Of a DNA stretch of 64,000 bases, positions 19,005-27,770 are shown one piece after another. The DNA lies in assembly GCA_963777165.1 (NCBI GenBank), contig CAVZPO010000002.1, forward strand, positions 1-64,000, read 5' to 3'. The translations under genes were made by a program, and so were the position numbers. Under the pieces are notes generated by a model. That model had not been told where the DNA came from. It made no database searches and saw only the letters and a list, made by a program, of their open reading frames with translations. Source of the stretch: DYJB01 sp963777165. Lineage in GTDB: Bacteria > Chloroflexota > Anaerolineae > Anaerolineales > E44-bin32. Each line of letters starts with the position of its first letter. The first letter of the stretch is position 1.

Positions 19005-20354
19005 ATGCTTCGGCGACTCGGGTGGTTGGGCTGGATCCTTGGGGCGGCGCTCCTGCTGGGGGCGAGCCCGCACGCGCAGGCGCAGTCGGAGGCCGTGGTC
19101 CTGGTGCTCCAGGCCCGGGGCCCGCTGACGCCCGCGATGGCAGAGTATCTCGACCGTGGGCTGAGGCTGGCGGAGGCGCGCCGGGCCGAAGCGCTGGTGC
19201 TTCAACTCGATACCCCGGGTGGATCGATCGACCTGATGGGCCGCATGGTTCAATCGATACGCGGCAGCCGGGTGCCCGTGATCGTCTTTGTTGCCCCGCG
19301 TGGCGCCATCGCCGGCAGCGCCGGGACGATCCTTGTCCTGGCCGGACACGCCGCTGCCATGGCGCCCGAAACCGCCATCGGCGCCGCCAGCCCCGTGGGT
19401 GGGCAGGGCGAGGACCTGGCGGCTACGGAATCCGCCAAAGTCAAGGAGATTCTGAAGGCCGAGGCGCGAGCGCTGGCCGAACGCCGGGGACCTTCGGCGG
19501 TTGCGCTGGCCGAAGCGGCCATCGAATCGGCCACCGCCGCGTCGGCCGGCGAAGCGCTTCAGGCGGGACTGGTCGACCGCATCGCCAACGACATCCCTGA
19601 TCTTCTCCGTCAACTCGACGGATCGAGCGTCGAATTGGAGGGGGAGCAGCATGTCCTGCGGACCGCCTGGGCGTTTCCCCAGGCGATCTCCCAGACGCTG
19701 ACCGAACAGCTGCTCCAGATTCTCACCAACCCGAACATCGTCCTGCTGCTGATGACCGTCGGTGTCCAGGCGATCCTGATCGAGATCTCGAGCCCGGGTG
19801 GATGGGCGGCGGGGTTCATCGGGGTCGTCTGCCTGGCGCTGGGAGGCTACGGCCTCGGGATCCTGGACGTGAACTGGTTCGGGATGGTCTTCCTTGTCAT
19901 GGCGCTGGTCCTGTTCGTGATCGACCTCAAAGCCCCAACCCATGGCGCGCTGACGCTCACCGGTGTGGCGTCGTTCATCGCCGGGGCGCTGGTGTTGTTC
20001 AACTCGCCGGGTACGCCTTCCTTCCAACGCGTCTCGGTGCCGCTGGTGGTGGGCCTGGGCCTGCTCACCGCGGCCGGGTTCTTCGTCATGCTGACATTCG
20101 TGCTGCGGGCGCATCGACGCCCGGTCGAGGTCGGACGGGAAGTCCTGGTCGGACGCATGGGGGAGACGCGCAGCACGCTGGCGCCGGCCGGGACAGTGCA
20201 GGTGGGCGGCGAGCTGTGGTCGGCCGAGGTGGAGACCGGGGCGCCCGCCATCGCCGGCGGGGAGCGCGTCCAGGTCATGGACGTGCAGGGCTTGCGTTTG
20301 ATCGTGCGTCCTGCCCCCAAGAACCCGGTTGACGCCGGAACACCCAAACTGTAG
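19005..20354 (+). CDS. NfeD-family membrane serine protease
   Basis: Long-form NfeD (449 residues) of the membrane quality-control and stomatin-associated family. It has a signal peptide (residues 1-27), then a ClpP-class serine protease domain: LQLDTPGGSIDLMGRMVQSI and the nucleophile region RGAIAGSAGTIL, with a lysine-bearing segment SPVGGQGEDLAATESAK. Several membrane helices follow (about 245-365), and the C-terminus is an OB-fold NfeD domain (VLVGRMGETRSTLAPAGTVQ). The usual stomatin-like partner (SPFH protein) is not adjacent. It heads a plus-strand run with the FHA, OsmC and mgsA genes, although gaps of 38-156 bases mean co-transcription is not certain. Confidence 0.88.
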   Translation: MLRRLGWLGWILGAALLLGASPHAQAQSEAVVLVLQARGPLTPAMAEYLDRGLRLAEARRAEALVLQLDTPGGSIDLMGRMVQSIRGSRVPVIVFVAPRGAIAGSAGTILVLAGHAAAMAPETAIGAASPVGGQGEDLAATESAKVKEILKAEARALAERRGPSAVALAEAAIESATAASAGEALQAGLVDRIANDIPDLLRQLDGSSVELEGEQHVLRTAWAFPQAISQTLTEQLLQILTNPNIVLLLMTVGVQAILIEISSPGGWAAGFIGVVCLALGGYGLGILDVNWFGMVFLVMALVLFVIDLKAPTHGALTLTGVASFIAGALVLFNSPGTPSFQRVSVPLVVGLGLLTAAGFFVMLTFVLRAHRRPVEVGREVLVGRMGETRSTLAPAGTVQVGGELWSAEVETGAPAIAGGERVQVMDVQGLRLIVRPAPKNPVDAGTPKL

Positions 20355-20392
20355 ACTAACCCTGATTTGCATCGCCCTGCAAGGAGGACTGT

Positions 20393-20986
20393 ATGCCCGC
20401 GGCAGCGTTCCGCCTGATCGTCCGAACTGGACCCAACCCTGGCGTGGTAATTGATCTGACCAAAGAAGTCTCGATGATGGGCCGGGATGTCACCAACGAC
20501 GTCGTCCTTGGGGACGCGGAGGTCTCCCGGCAGCACGCTCGGATCACCCGCACGCCGGCCGGCTACGTGCTGGAGGACCTGGGGTCGACGAACGGGACGT
20601 TCGTCAACGGGGACCGCCTGGCGGCGCCTCGGGTCTTGAATGGCGGGGACTTGCTGGGTCTGGGCGAGATTGTGACGTTGACCTTCGACTCGACTTCGCC
20701 GGAATCGGCCGCCACCATAATGGGCGCTCCGATAGGGAAGGCGACCGCGGCTCCACCTGTACGGGCAGCTGCGCCCGCCGCGCCGCGCCCTGCGGCTGCC
20801 GCAATGCCGGCCCCGGCCGCAATCGAGGGAGAGGTCGTCCCGGCCGAGAAAGCTGGTGCCCGGCGCTGGATCTTCGCCGGTTGCGGCTGCCTGCTCCTGA
20901 TGGCGTTGTGCGTCGGCCTGCTGTTCCTGCTGGATGCCTACTACCCCGACCTGCTGTACGCCCCGCTCAGGGCATTGGGCTTCTGA
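20393..20986 (+). CDS. FHA-domain membrane protein
   Basis: A 197-residue protein. The N-terminal forkhead-associated domain (about 5-95) carries the phosphothreonine-binding signature: MGRDVTNDVVL, then SRQHARI and LGSTNGTFVNG. An Ala/Pro-rich linker (about 105-150) leads to one membrane helix (about 163-183) and a short tail, so the FHA domain faces the cytoplasm. An AAGGAGG-like site sits just before the ATG. It follows nfeD by 38 bases. A partner Ser/Thr kinase would be expected but none is in the window. The role is probably phospho-dependent recruitment at the membrane. Confidence 0.85.
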   Translation: MPAAAFRLIVRTGPNPGVVIDLTKEVSMMGRDVTNDVVLGDAEVSRQHARITRTPAGYVLEDLGSTNGTFVNGDRLAAPRVLNGGDLLGLGEIVTLTFDSTSPESAATIMGAPIGKATAAPPVRAAAPAAPRPAAAAMPAPAAIEGEVVPAEKAGARRWIFAGCGCLLLMALCVGLLFLLDAYYPDLLYAPLRALGF

Positions 20987-21142
20987 CCCCCTTCGACGTG
21001 TCGTGGGGCGGCCGCCGGCCGCCCCACCGATTCCCACCCCGGACGGCCCCACCCGGCGGCGGCGACCATATTGCCGTGGGGCTGTCCCTGCTGATGAACC
21101 GGGTGCACCGTCAAGCCATACGCCCGGAAGTGGAGCGAGCAC

Positions 21143-21538
21143 ATGGAGATGGAGATCACCTTTCCGGGCGGCGCTCGAGTGAACGCCAGCTTCGGGACGT
21201 ATGTTGTGCAGACCGACCAGCCGCCGGCCGGCGGTGGTGAGGGCTCGGCGCCGACGCCGTTCGACGTGTTCCTGTCGTCGCTGGGAACGTGCGCCGGGAT
21301 CTACGTCCTCGGCTTCCTGCGCCAACGCGGCCTCTCCAGCGAAGGCGTTCGATTGATCCAGCGCACGCAACGCAACCCGGCCACGGGCATGACGGATCAG
21401 GTGGAAATCGAGATCCTGCTCCCGGCGGGCTTCCCGGACAAGTACCGCGAGGCCGTCGTGCGGGCAGCCGACCAGTGCGCCGTGAAGAAGCACTTGGAGA
21501 ACCCCCCGGCGATCCTCGTGACCGCGCCGAGGGGGTGA
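21143..21538 (+). CDS. OsmC-family protein
   Basis: A 131-residue OsmC/YhfA-type protein. Members with both cysteines are thiol peroxidases active on organic hydroperoxides. The two expected cysteines are Cys50 (SSLGTCAGIYVLGF) and Cys112 (AADQCAVKKHLENPP), and the TPFDVFLSSLG segment is the family signature. The ATG at 21143 is preceded by GGAGCGAGC. It lies 44 bases upstream of mgsA, which suggests a small detoxification pair (peroxide and methylglyoxal). The substrate is inferred from the family. Confidence 0.85.
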   Translation: MEMEITFPGGARVNASFGTYVVQTDQPPAGGGEGSAPTPFDVFLSSLGTCAGIYVLGFLRQRGLSSEGVRLIQRTQRNPATGMTDQVEIEILLPAGFPDKYREAVVRAADQCAVKKHLENPPAILVTAPRG

Positions 21539-21581
21539 CAATGCCGGAAGGCGTGGTGAGTCAGACGAAGGGGAGGAGCCG

Positions 21582-22028
21582 ATGGGGAAGGTGATTCCAA
21601 TCGGGACCCGCAAGCGGATCGCCCTGGTGGCGCACGATAACCGCAAGCAGGACCTGCTCGAGTGGGCACGCTACAACCGGGGGACGCTGGCCAGGCATGA
21701 GTTGTTTGCCACCGGCACCACTGGGAAGATGATCGTCGACAAGCTTGGCCTGGAGGTGACGCGCTTGCTCAGTGGTCCGTTGGGCGGTGATCAACAGGTG
21801 GGGGCGATGATCTCCGAAGGGGCGCTCGACTTCATGATCTTCTTCTGGGACCCGCTCGAGCCGCAGCCGCACGATCCGGATGTCAAGGCGTTGCTGCGCA
21901 TCGCCGTGTTGTACAACATCCCGACGGCGTGCAACCGCTCGACGGCGGATTTCGTCATCTCCTCTCCACTGATGGATGAAGAGTACGACCGGATTCAGAC
22001 TGACTACGCGGCGCGCTTGAGGCGGTGA
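21582..22028 (+). CDS. mgsA: Methylglyoxal synthase
   Basis: Converts dihydroxyacetone phosphate to methylglyoxal and phosphate, a bypass that relieves sugar-phosphate stress. At 148 residues it has the normal length. It shows RIALVAHDNRKQDLL (His19), LFATGTTG and the catalytic motif GPLGGDQQVGAMI (Asp70), plus DPLEPQPHDPDVKALLRIA and NIPTACNRSTADF. GGGGAGG-like purines precede the ATG. It is followed at once by a large G/C palindrome. Confidence 0.96.
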   Translation: MGKVIPIGTRKRIALVAHDNRKQDLLEWARYNRGTLARHELFATGTTGKMIVDKLGLEVTRLLSGPLGGDQQVGAMISEGALDFMIFFWDPLEPQPHDPDVKALLRIAVLYNIPTACNRSTADFVISSPLMDEEYDRIQTDYAARLRR

Positions 22029-22034
22029 CCCCCA

Positions 22035-22069
22035 CCCCAACCCTCCCCCTGCAGGGGGGAGGGTTGGGG
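22035..22069. repeat. C/G-rich palindromic element, copy 1
   Basis: Arms CCCCAACCCTCCCCC and GGGGGGAGGGTTGGGG around TGCA, one base mismatched in length. It lies directly after mgsA and could act as its terminator. Related elements occur near 23.7, 36.8 and 47.8 kb. Confidence 0.6.
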
Positions 22070-22129
22070 GTTGCGCCTCGGGAGCGTCGGGCGCAAGGCA
22101 TGCGGACTTGGCTACATGAGGCGACGGAG

Positions 22130-23254
22130 ATGACAGGCACGCCCGAAGACTTCGACTGTCCCAACTGCGGTGCACCGATCGGCCTGGAGAGGGCCCCGGC
22201 GGCGAGCGTACGCTGCCCGCATTGCGGCACGACGGTCGTGGTGCCGGACGCCTTGCGCGAGCGGCGGCAGCCCGCGTCGGTCGTCATTCGCATCCAGACT
22301 GACGGCGCAACACGTGCCGCCGCGGGGCGCGCCGGCAAGGGAATTGTCGTGGCCGTCATCGCCCTGACCTTGGTCGCGGTCGGCATCGGCGTGGCGGGAT
22401 TGGTGGTCGGCATCGGTGCGGCGGTCGGTTCAACGGTGCTTCCGGGCATTCTGAAAGAGCCGGTGCTCCAGCCGGATTTGTCCTTTGGCGGCGAGGGAAT
22501 CGGCGCCGGGCTTTTCACCGATGCCCGAAGCATCGGCCTGGATGCCGATGGGCGCATCTATGTGGGCGAGTATCAGGGTGGCCGGATCCAGGCCTTCGCC
22601 CCGGACGGCGCGTTCCTTACGCAGTGGTTCGCCGACCGCGAGTTCCCTCTCACCGGGATGGCCGTCCGACGGGACGGCGTGGTCTACACCGTCCAGCGCG
22701 GCCGGATCGTCGTGCGCGACGGCATGAGCGGCGCCGAGATTGAGGCGGTGGTCTATGTGCCGGGCGATCAGTTCGAGGACATCGTCCTGCTGCCTGGGGG
22801 CGGCCTGCTGGCGGCATGGTACGGGAATCGAGATGACCTCGTGGTCTTCGATGGCGACGGGCATGTGGAGCTGGTCATCGAATCGGCGGTGAGCGGCCAG
22901 ACGGGGGACTCGGAACTCAGCACGCGCGTGGCCGCCGATGGGCGCGGCGACTTACTCGCGCTCGGACAATTCAACAACGCCGTCCTGCGGTTCGACGCCA
23001 CAGGCCGCTATGTCAATCGGTTTGGCAGCGCCGGTAACGAACTCGGCCAACTGAGCGCGCCCCTGTCGATTGCCGTCGACGGGCAGGGCCGTGTCTACAT
23101 TGGCAACTCGTGGGGCGTCGAGGTTTTCGAACGCGACGGCCGCTTCGTCCATCGGGTCGAGGTCCAAGGTCCGCCATTCGGGATCACGATCGACGAGCAG
23201 GGGCGGCTGTGGGTCGTGAACGGGACGCAGGTGCTGCGGTACGAGCTGGAGTGA
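22130..23254 (+). CDS. Zinc-ribbon, membrane-anchored NHL/beta-propeller protein
   Basis: A 374-residue protein. The N-terminus has a zinc ribbon with two CxxC pairs (DCPNCGAP and RCPHCGTT). A membrane helix follows (about 68-100), then a six-bladed NHL-type propeller with repeats such as LDADGRIYVGEYQGGRIQAF, FDATGRYVNRFGSAGNELGQ and VDGQGRVYIGNSWGVEVF. The start at 22130 (MTGTPEDFDCPNC) was chosen because an earlier in-frame ATG would translate the palindrome. The propeller is predicted outside the membrane, the ribbon inside. Function is unknown; NHL domains usually bind proteins or ligands. Confidence 0.7.
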   Translation: MTGTPEDFDCPNCGAPIGLERAPAASVRCPHCGTTVVVPDALRERRQPASVVIRIQTDGATRAAAGRAGKGIVVAVIALTLVAVGIGVAGLVVGIGAAVGSTVLPGILKEPVLQPDLSFGGEGIGAGLFTDARSIGLDADGRIYVGEYQGGRIQAFAPDGAFLTQWFADREFPLTGMAVRRDGVVYTVQRGRIVVRDGMSGAEIEAVVYVPGDQFEDIVLLPGGGLLAAWYGNRDDLVVFDGDGHVELVIESAVSGQTGDSELSTRVAADGRGDLLALGQFNNAVLRFDATGRYVNRFGSAGNELGQLSAPLSIAVDGQGRVYIGNSWGVEVFERDGRFVHRVEVQGPPFGITIDEQGRLWVVNGTQVLRYELE

Positions 23255-23281
23255 TCGTGCGCTCCACGGCCCACGCGCCGA

Positions 23282-23681
23282 TCAGGTAGTTTCCTGCGCC
23301 CTCTCTTCCTGACACGCCGACCGGATAGTCTCGAGCACGCCGGCAAGGTTTACGAAGGCGTCGGCATTGGTGAAGCGAATGACCCGGGAGCCGAGCTGGC
23401 CGAGCCAGGCTGCCCGCGCCGCGTCGTACTCGGGCTGCCCGGGCTCGGCGTGCGTGTCGCCGTCAACCTCGATGCAACGGCCGGCGTCCGCGCAGAAGAA
23501 GTCCACGATGAACGGGCCACCGATGGGTGCGGCGGCGGATGTGGGGGCCGAGGCGGTGAGCGCACAGACCGACCCACAGCCGCTTCTCGGCTGCCGTGGG
23601 CGTTTGCCGCGATTCGCGGGCGTGATGCAGGAGCTCAGGGGCAACGGGTTGTGGTTGTGCGGAGGGACGGCGCACGGGCAT
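23282..23681 (-). CDS. DUF559-type endonuclease-like protein (frameshifted)
   Basis: A small protein of the DUF559 group, which shares a fold with very-short-patch-repair endonucleases. The N-terminal part, RESRQTPTAAEKRLWVGL, is in one frame. The C-terminal part, GPFIVDFFCADAGRCIEVDG, then YDAARAAWLGQLGSRVIRFT, is in another, with the switch near 23540. The Asp/Glu pair in VDFF and EVDG is the presumed active site. A start at 23681 gives the expected length. DUF559 genes are often scattered as single mobile-looking genes. A C/G-rich palindrome sits just upstream. One indel separates the halves, so it may be intact in the cell. Confidence 0.65.
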
Positions 23682-23695
23682 GCTGATTCCCCCTT

Positions 23696-23742
23696 GATGA
23701 CCCTCCCATCCCCTGTCAGGGGGAGCGTTGGGGTGGGGGTTG
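23696..23742. repeat. C/G-rich palindromic element, copy 2
   Basis: Imperfect palindrome centred on CCCCTGTCAGGGG with flanks ACCCTCCCA and GCGTTGGGGT, similar in composition to the element after mgsA. It lies between the DUF559 gene and the clpB stop codon. Confidence 0.5.
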
Positions 23743-23775
23743 TTCCGCGAACAACCGGCTGGCTGAGGCGCGTCA

Positions 23776-26376
23776 TCAGGCCGAAATCGCCTCGCCCTCC
23801 ACGACGGCTGCGAACGTCAGACCGCCCTCCGCGGGGCCGACACGAATCGTTTCCCCCGGCCGGAATTCGCCCTTCAACAGACGAAGCGCCAGCGGATCCT
23901 GTAGCTCCCGTTGGATGACCCGCTTGAGCGGACGAGCGCCGTACACCGGATCGTAGCCGGCTTCGGCCAGGTGCTCACGCGCTGCCGGTGTCACCTCGAG
24001 GTGGTACCCGGCCTCCTCGATTCGTCGGGTGAGGCGGCCCAGCTGGATCTCCACGATACGCGCCAGGTCTTCCTTCGTCAGGCGGTGAAACACGACCACT
24101 TCATCGACGCGGTTGAGGAACTCCGGCCGGAAGTGACGCGTGAGCTGGCCTCGCACCTGGTCTTCGGTCGTGCGTTCGGAGGCTGATGCATCTGCCCACA
24201 ATTCGGCTCCGAGGTTGCTGGTCATGATCACGACTGCATTGCGGAAGTCGACGGTGCGGCCCTGGCCATCGGTCAGGCGGCCGTCGTCGAGCAGCTGGAG
24301 CAGGACGTTGAACACCTCCGGGTGCGCCTTCTCAATCTCGTCCAGCAGGACGACCGAGTACGGCCGGCGGCGCACGGCCTCGGTGAGCTGCCCGCCCTCC
24401 TCGTAGCCGACGTAGCCGGGCGGCGCCCCGATCAGACGCGAGACGGTGTGTTTCTCCTGGTACTCACCCATATCGATGCGCACCATGGCGCGGTCGTCAT
24501 CGAACAGGAAGGCGGCCAGGGCGCGGGCCAGCTCGGTCTTACCGACGCCCGTCGGCCCGAGGAAGATGAACGACCCGATCGGCCGGTCGACGTCCTGCAG
24601 CCCGGAGCGAGAACGACGTACGGCGTTGGCCACCGCCTGCAGCGCCGGCTCCTGCCCGACCACGCGCTCGCGCAGCCGGTCCTCCATGTGGATCAACTTC
24701 TCCATCTCGCCCTCGAGCAATCGTGAGACCGGGATGCCGGTCCATCGGGCGACGACCTGGGCGACGTCCTCGGCGTCGACCTCCTCCTTCAGGAGAGCAC
24801 CCGAGGCCTGCAACCCGGCCAGGCGCTGCTCGCCTTCCTTCAGGCGGGCCTCCAGATCGCGCAGCGTGCCGTAGCGCAAGCGCGCCGCGGCTTCCAGGTC
24901 GGCGCGTCGCTCGGCCTGCTCGATCTCATTCCGGGTTTGTTCGATCTTCTCTTTAAGCGAGCGCAGGGCGGCGATCGCCTGCTTCTCGCTCTCCCAGCGG
25001 GCGCGGAGCTGGTCGGACTGCTCGCGCAGGTCGGCAAGTTCGGCCTCCAGGCGCGTCCGCCGCTCCGCCGAGGCGCTGTCCTTTTCCTTCTTCAGCGCCT
25101 GGCGCTCGATTTCGAGCTGCATCCGGTGGCGGTCGACTTCGTCCAGGGCCTGCGGTTTGGAGTCGATCTCCGTGCGCAGCCGTGCGGCGGCCTCATCGAT
25201 GAGGTCGATGGCCTTGTCCGGGAGATGGCGGTCGGCGATGACGCGGTGCGAGAGCGTGGCGGCGGCGATCACGGCGGCATCCTGGATGCGGACGCCGTGA
25301 TGAACTTCGTAGCGCTCCTTCAAGCCGCGCAGGATACTGATCGTGTCTTCCACACTCGGCTCCTCCACCAGCACGGGCTGAAAGCGGCGCTCGAGGGCGG
25401 CGTCCTTCTCGACGTGCTTGCGGTACTCGTCGAGCGTCGTGGCGCCGATGAGGTGGAGTTCGCCGCGCGCCAGCATCGGCTTGAGCATGTTGCCGGCGTC
25501 CATGGCGCCCTCGGCCGCGCCGGCGCCCACGACGGTGTGCATCTCGTCGACAAACAGAATCACCTCGCCGGCGGCGTCGGTGACCTCCTTGAGAACGGCC
25601 TTGAGTCGCTCTTCGAACTCACCGCGGTACTTGGCCCCGGCCACCAGGGCGCCCAGGTCGAGTTGAACGATGCGCTTGTTCTTCAGGCCCTCGGGCACAT
25701 CGCCATTGACGATGCGCTGGGCCAGGCCCTCGACGATCGCCGTCTTGCCCACCCCGGGCTCACCGATCAGCGCCGGGTTGTTCTTGGTGCGGCGGGAAAG
25801 GACCTGGATGGTGCGCCGGATCTCCTCATCCCGGCCGATCACCGGGTCCAGCTTGCCCCGGCGGGCGAGCTGGGTAAGGTCACGCCCATATTTCTCGAGG
25901 GCCTCGAAGGTCTCCTCGGGGTGGGGGCTGGTCACGCGCTGCGAGCCGCGCACGGCATTGAGCGCTTGGAGGATGGTCTCCGGCGTCAGCCCGAAGCCGC
26001 GCAAGCGGGCGGCCTCCGGCCCGGCCGCCAGCGCCAGGAGCAAGTGCTCGGTGGAGACGTAGTCGTCCTTCATGCTCGTCGCCTGTCGCTCCGCAGCGGC
26101 CAGGACGTCGGCGGCCGCCTTGGACAAGCCGGAGGTCGGGGGGGAATCGCCATGAACCTGTGGACGCCGCGTGAGGTCCTTCTCCAGCGCGTCGACCAGC
26201 AGGGCCGTGCTGCCCGCCAGGCGCGTGACAATGGCGCCGACCACACCCTGCGGCTGGCGCACCAGGGCGAGAAGGAGATGCAGGGGCTCGATCGCCGCGT
26301 GCCGCCCCTCCTGGGCCAGGCGCTGTGCGTCGAGTACGGCTTGCTGTGCTTTCTCGGTGTACTGATCCAGTTTCAT
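23776..26376 (-). CDS. clpB: ATP-dependent disaggregase ClpB
   Basis: Hexameric AAA+ chaperone that works with DnaK to resolve protein aggregates. At 866 residues it is normal for ClpB. It has an N-terminal Clp_N domain (1-145), first Walker A GEPGVGKT at 205-212 with Walker B VILFVDEMHTVVG, a long coiled-coil middle domain (about 400-520, rich in Glu, Arg and Lys) that distinguishes ClpB from ClpC, and a second Walker A GPTGVGKT with VVLLDEIEKAHPEVFN. The ATG is preceded by GGGGAG. It is divergent from hsp20, a partner in the same pathway; an inverted repeat lies between them. Confidence 0.97.
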   Translation of the reverse strand: MKLDQYTEKAQQAVLDAQRLAQEGRHAAIEPLHLLLALVRQPQGVVGAIVTRLAGSTALLVDALEKDLTRRPQVHGDSPPTSGLSKAAADVLAAAERQATSMKDDYVSTEHLLLALAAGPEAARLRGFGLTPETILQALNAVRGSQRVTSPHPEETFEALEKYGRDLTQLARRGKLDPVIGRDEEIRRTIQVLSRRTKNNPALIGEPGVGKTAIVEGLAQRIVNGDVPEGLKNKRIVQLDLGALVAGAKYRGEFEERLKAVLKEVTDAAGEVILFVDEMHTVVGAGAAEGAMDAGNMLKPMLARGELHLIGATTLDEYRKHVEKDAALERRFQPVLVEEPSVEDTISILRGLKERYEVHHGVRIQDAAVIAAATLSHRVIADRHLPDKAIDLIDEAAARLRTEIDSKPQALDEVDRHRMQLEIERQALKKEKDSASAERRTRLEAELADLREQSDQLRARWESEKQAIAALRSLKEKIEQTRNEIEQAERRADLEAAARLRYGTLRDLEARLKEGEQRLAGLQASGALLKEEVDAEDVAQVVARWTGIPVSRLLEGEMEKLIHMEDRLRERVVGQEPALQAVANAVRRSRSGLQDVDRPIGSFIFLGPTGVGKTELARALAAFLFDDDRAMVRIDMGEYQEKHTVSRLIGAPPGYVGYEEGGQLTEAVRRRPYSVVLLDEIEKAHPEVFNVLLQLLDDGRLTDGQGRTVDFRNAVVIMTSNLGAELWADASASERTTEDQVRGQLTRHFRPEFLNRVDEVVVFHRLTKEDLARIVEIQLGRLTRRIEEAGYHLEVTPAAREHLAEAGYDPVYGARPLKRVIQRELQDPLALRLLKGEFRPGETIRVGPAEGGLTFAAVVEGEAISA

Positions 26377-26490
26377 GTTGGACTCCCCGCCCAGACTCTG
26401 ATGACGGCAACCTTACGCTAACCCCCAGGCATTGGAGCGACATCGGAAGGGCATTAGACGCCCATCAGTGGGTCCGTTAACGCTTCTCCT

Positions 26491-26511
26491 AGACGCCGCT
26501 GACCGGCGTCT
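26491..26511. promoter_or_regulatory. Inverted repeat between clpB and hsp20
   Basis: AGACGCCG - CTGAC - CGGCGTCT, with a half-site-like AGACGCC at 26456-26462. It sits in the 200-base divergent region of two heat-shock genes and could be a shared operator. It matches neither CIRCE nor HAIR. Confidence 0.35.
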
Positions 26512-26577
26512 GATGCGGCCAGACTAGCATGAGGCCATGCTTGCGATCCCGCAATTGGTAACTCTGGAGGACACACG

Positions 26578-26979
26578 ATGAATAGCTACTACCTGACCCG
26601 CCCGATGCACTTCCACCGATTCGCCGGCTATGCCCCGCAGGGCTTCAATGGTGGCCGCCGGATGCCCGTCGACGTCTCGACGGAAGACGACGCATACGTG
26701 ATCCGGGCCGCCGTCCCCGGGCTCAAGCCCGAGGAAGTCGAGATCCAGATCCACGATGACATCGTCCTGCTGCGCGGCACACCCAAGGCCGAAGAGACTG
26801 AGGAACGCGACTACCTGATGCGTGAGATGTGCCCGGCAGATTTCGAGCGCCGCCTGCGGCTTCCCGAGGCGGTGAACGCGTCCAAGGCCGAGGCAACGAT
26901 CGAGAATGGGTTGCTGACGCTGCGGCTGCCGATCGCCGAGGAAGCCAAGGCCAAGACGATCAAGGTCCGAGCCGGCTGA
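26578..26979 (+). CDS. Small heat-shock protein Hsp20
   Basis: ATP-independent holdase of 133 residues. The alpha-crystallin domain spans about 25-133, with MPVDVSTEDDAYVIRAAVPG at its start, then ENGLLTLRLPIAEEAKAK near the end, where the GxLxLxxP form of the conserved A-x-x-x-N-G-L-L element is seen. GGAGG lies 7 bases before the ATG. It is divergent from clpB, its functional partner in aggregate handling. The hairpin at 27001-27031 probably ends its transcript. Confidence 0.93.
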   Translation: MNSYYLTRPMHFHRFAGYAPQGFNGGRRMPVDVSTEDDAYVIRAAVPGLKPEEVEIQIHDDIVLLRGTPKAEETEERDYLMREMCPADFERRLRLPEAVNASKAEATIENGLLTLRLPIAEEAKAKTIKVRAG

Positions 26980-27000
26980 CTCGACTGAGCACTTCCGGTA

Positions 27001-27031
27001 CAATGGGCGGCGTAAGCCGCCCATTGTCTTT
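27001..27031 (+). terminator. Intrinsic terminator after hsp20
   Basis: Perfect 11-bp stem CAATGGGCGGC / GCCGCCCATTG with GTAA loop, followed by TCTTT. It lies 21 bases after the hsp20 stop. Confidence 0.8.
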
Positions 27032-27042
27032 AACCAGCAGCC

Positions 27043-27747
27043 ATGTTTCCTCTGCGCGACACCGTCCGCTCCCGCTCGCGCCCGTATGTCACCTGGACGC
27101 TCGTCGCGCTCAGCGTGGCAGTCTTTGTAAGCATGGGATTTCTGCAATCCGGGGCGTTCGAGCGCCTGACATTGGCTTACGGCCTGGTCCCGGCGCGGCT
27201 GTCATTCGCCCACCCGGTGGGCTGGCTGACACTGGGGACGTCCATCTTTCTGCACGGCAGTTGGTACCACCTGATCAGCAACCAGTGGATGCTGTTGATC
27301 TTCGGCGACAACGTCGAGGACCGGATGGGTCACAGTCGCTTTCTGGGGTTCTACCTGGCGTCCGGGGTGGTGGCCGGGTTGGCGCAAGTGGCCTTCGCCT
27401 CCGGCTCGTCGCTCCCGACGATCGGCGCCAGCGGCGCGATCGCTGGCGTGCTGGGTGCCTACATCGTCCTCTTCCCTTCGGCACGCGTGCTGACGCTGGT
27501 GCTGCTGATCGTTCTTCCCTGGCTCGTGGAGATCCCGGCCTTCATCTACCTGGGGATCTGGTTTCTCTCCCAGTTGTCGTCCGGCCTGCTAACGCTGGGC
27601 GCCGCCGGGGACTTCGGCGGAATCGCCTGGTGGGCCCACATCGGCGGTTTCGCCTTCGGTGCGCTGACCGTCAGGCTCGTCGCCCCGAAACGCAGGCGGC
27701 CACGCGCCGTTCCTTTCGACCTCGACGACCCACTGACCTACAGATAA
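27043..27747 (+). CDS. Rhomboid-family intramembrane serine protease
   Basis: Polytopic membrane protease of 234 residues with six or seven hydrophobic segments. The catalytic serine is in the GxSG motif TIGASGAIAGVLGAY (Ser130); the catalytic histidine is in WWAHIGGFAFG (His199). The HGSWYHLISNQWML segment holds the conserved His and Asn of the oxyanion region, and NVEDRMGHSRFLGFY matches the typical loop. It probably cleaves single-pass membrane proteins; substrates are unknown. It follows hsp20 after a terminator and is 23 bases upstream of the next gene, so those two may share a transcript. Confidence 0.93.
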   Translation: MFPLRDTVRSRSRPYVTWTLVALSVAVFVSMGFLQSGAFERLTLAYGLVPARLSFAHPVGWLTLGTSIFLHGSWYHLISNQWMLLIFGDNVEDRMGHSRFLGFYLASGVVAGLAQVAFASGSSLPTIGASGAIAGVLGAYIVLFPSARVLTLVLLIVLPWLVEIPAFIYLGIWFLSQLSSGLLTLGAAGDFGGIAWWAHIGGFAFGALTVRLVAPKRRRPRAVPFDLDDPLTYR

Positions 27748-27770
27748 GATAGAAGAAAAGGAGCATTGGG

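Noticed and set aside
22025..22129. An earlier ATG for the NHL propeller gene
   Set aside because: The added 35 residues would be a translation of the C/G palindrome and the mgsA stop region; the zinc-ribbon start at 22130 is better.
26377..26577. CIRCE or HAIR heat-shock operators upstream of clpB/hsp20
   Set aside because: Neither TTAGCACTC-N9-GAGTGCTAA nor CTTGAGT-N7-ACTCAAG is present; only the unrelated AGACGCCG repeat is.
26999..27004. TACAAT as a -10 for the rhomboid gene
   Set aside because: It overlaps the left arm of the perfect terminator hairpin of hsp20, which explains the sequence fully.
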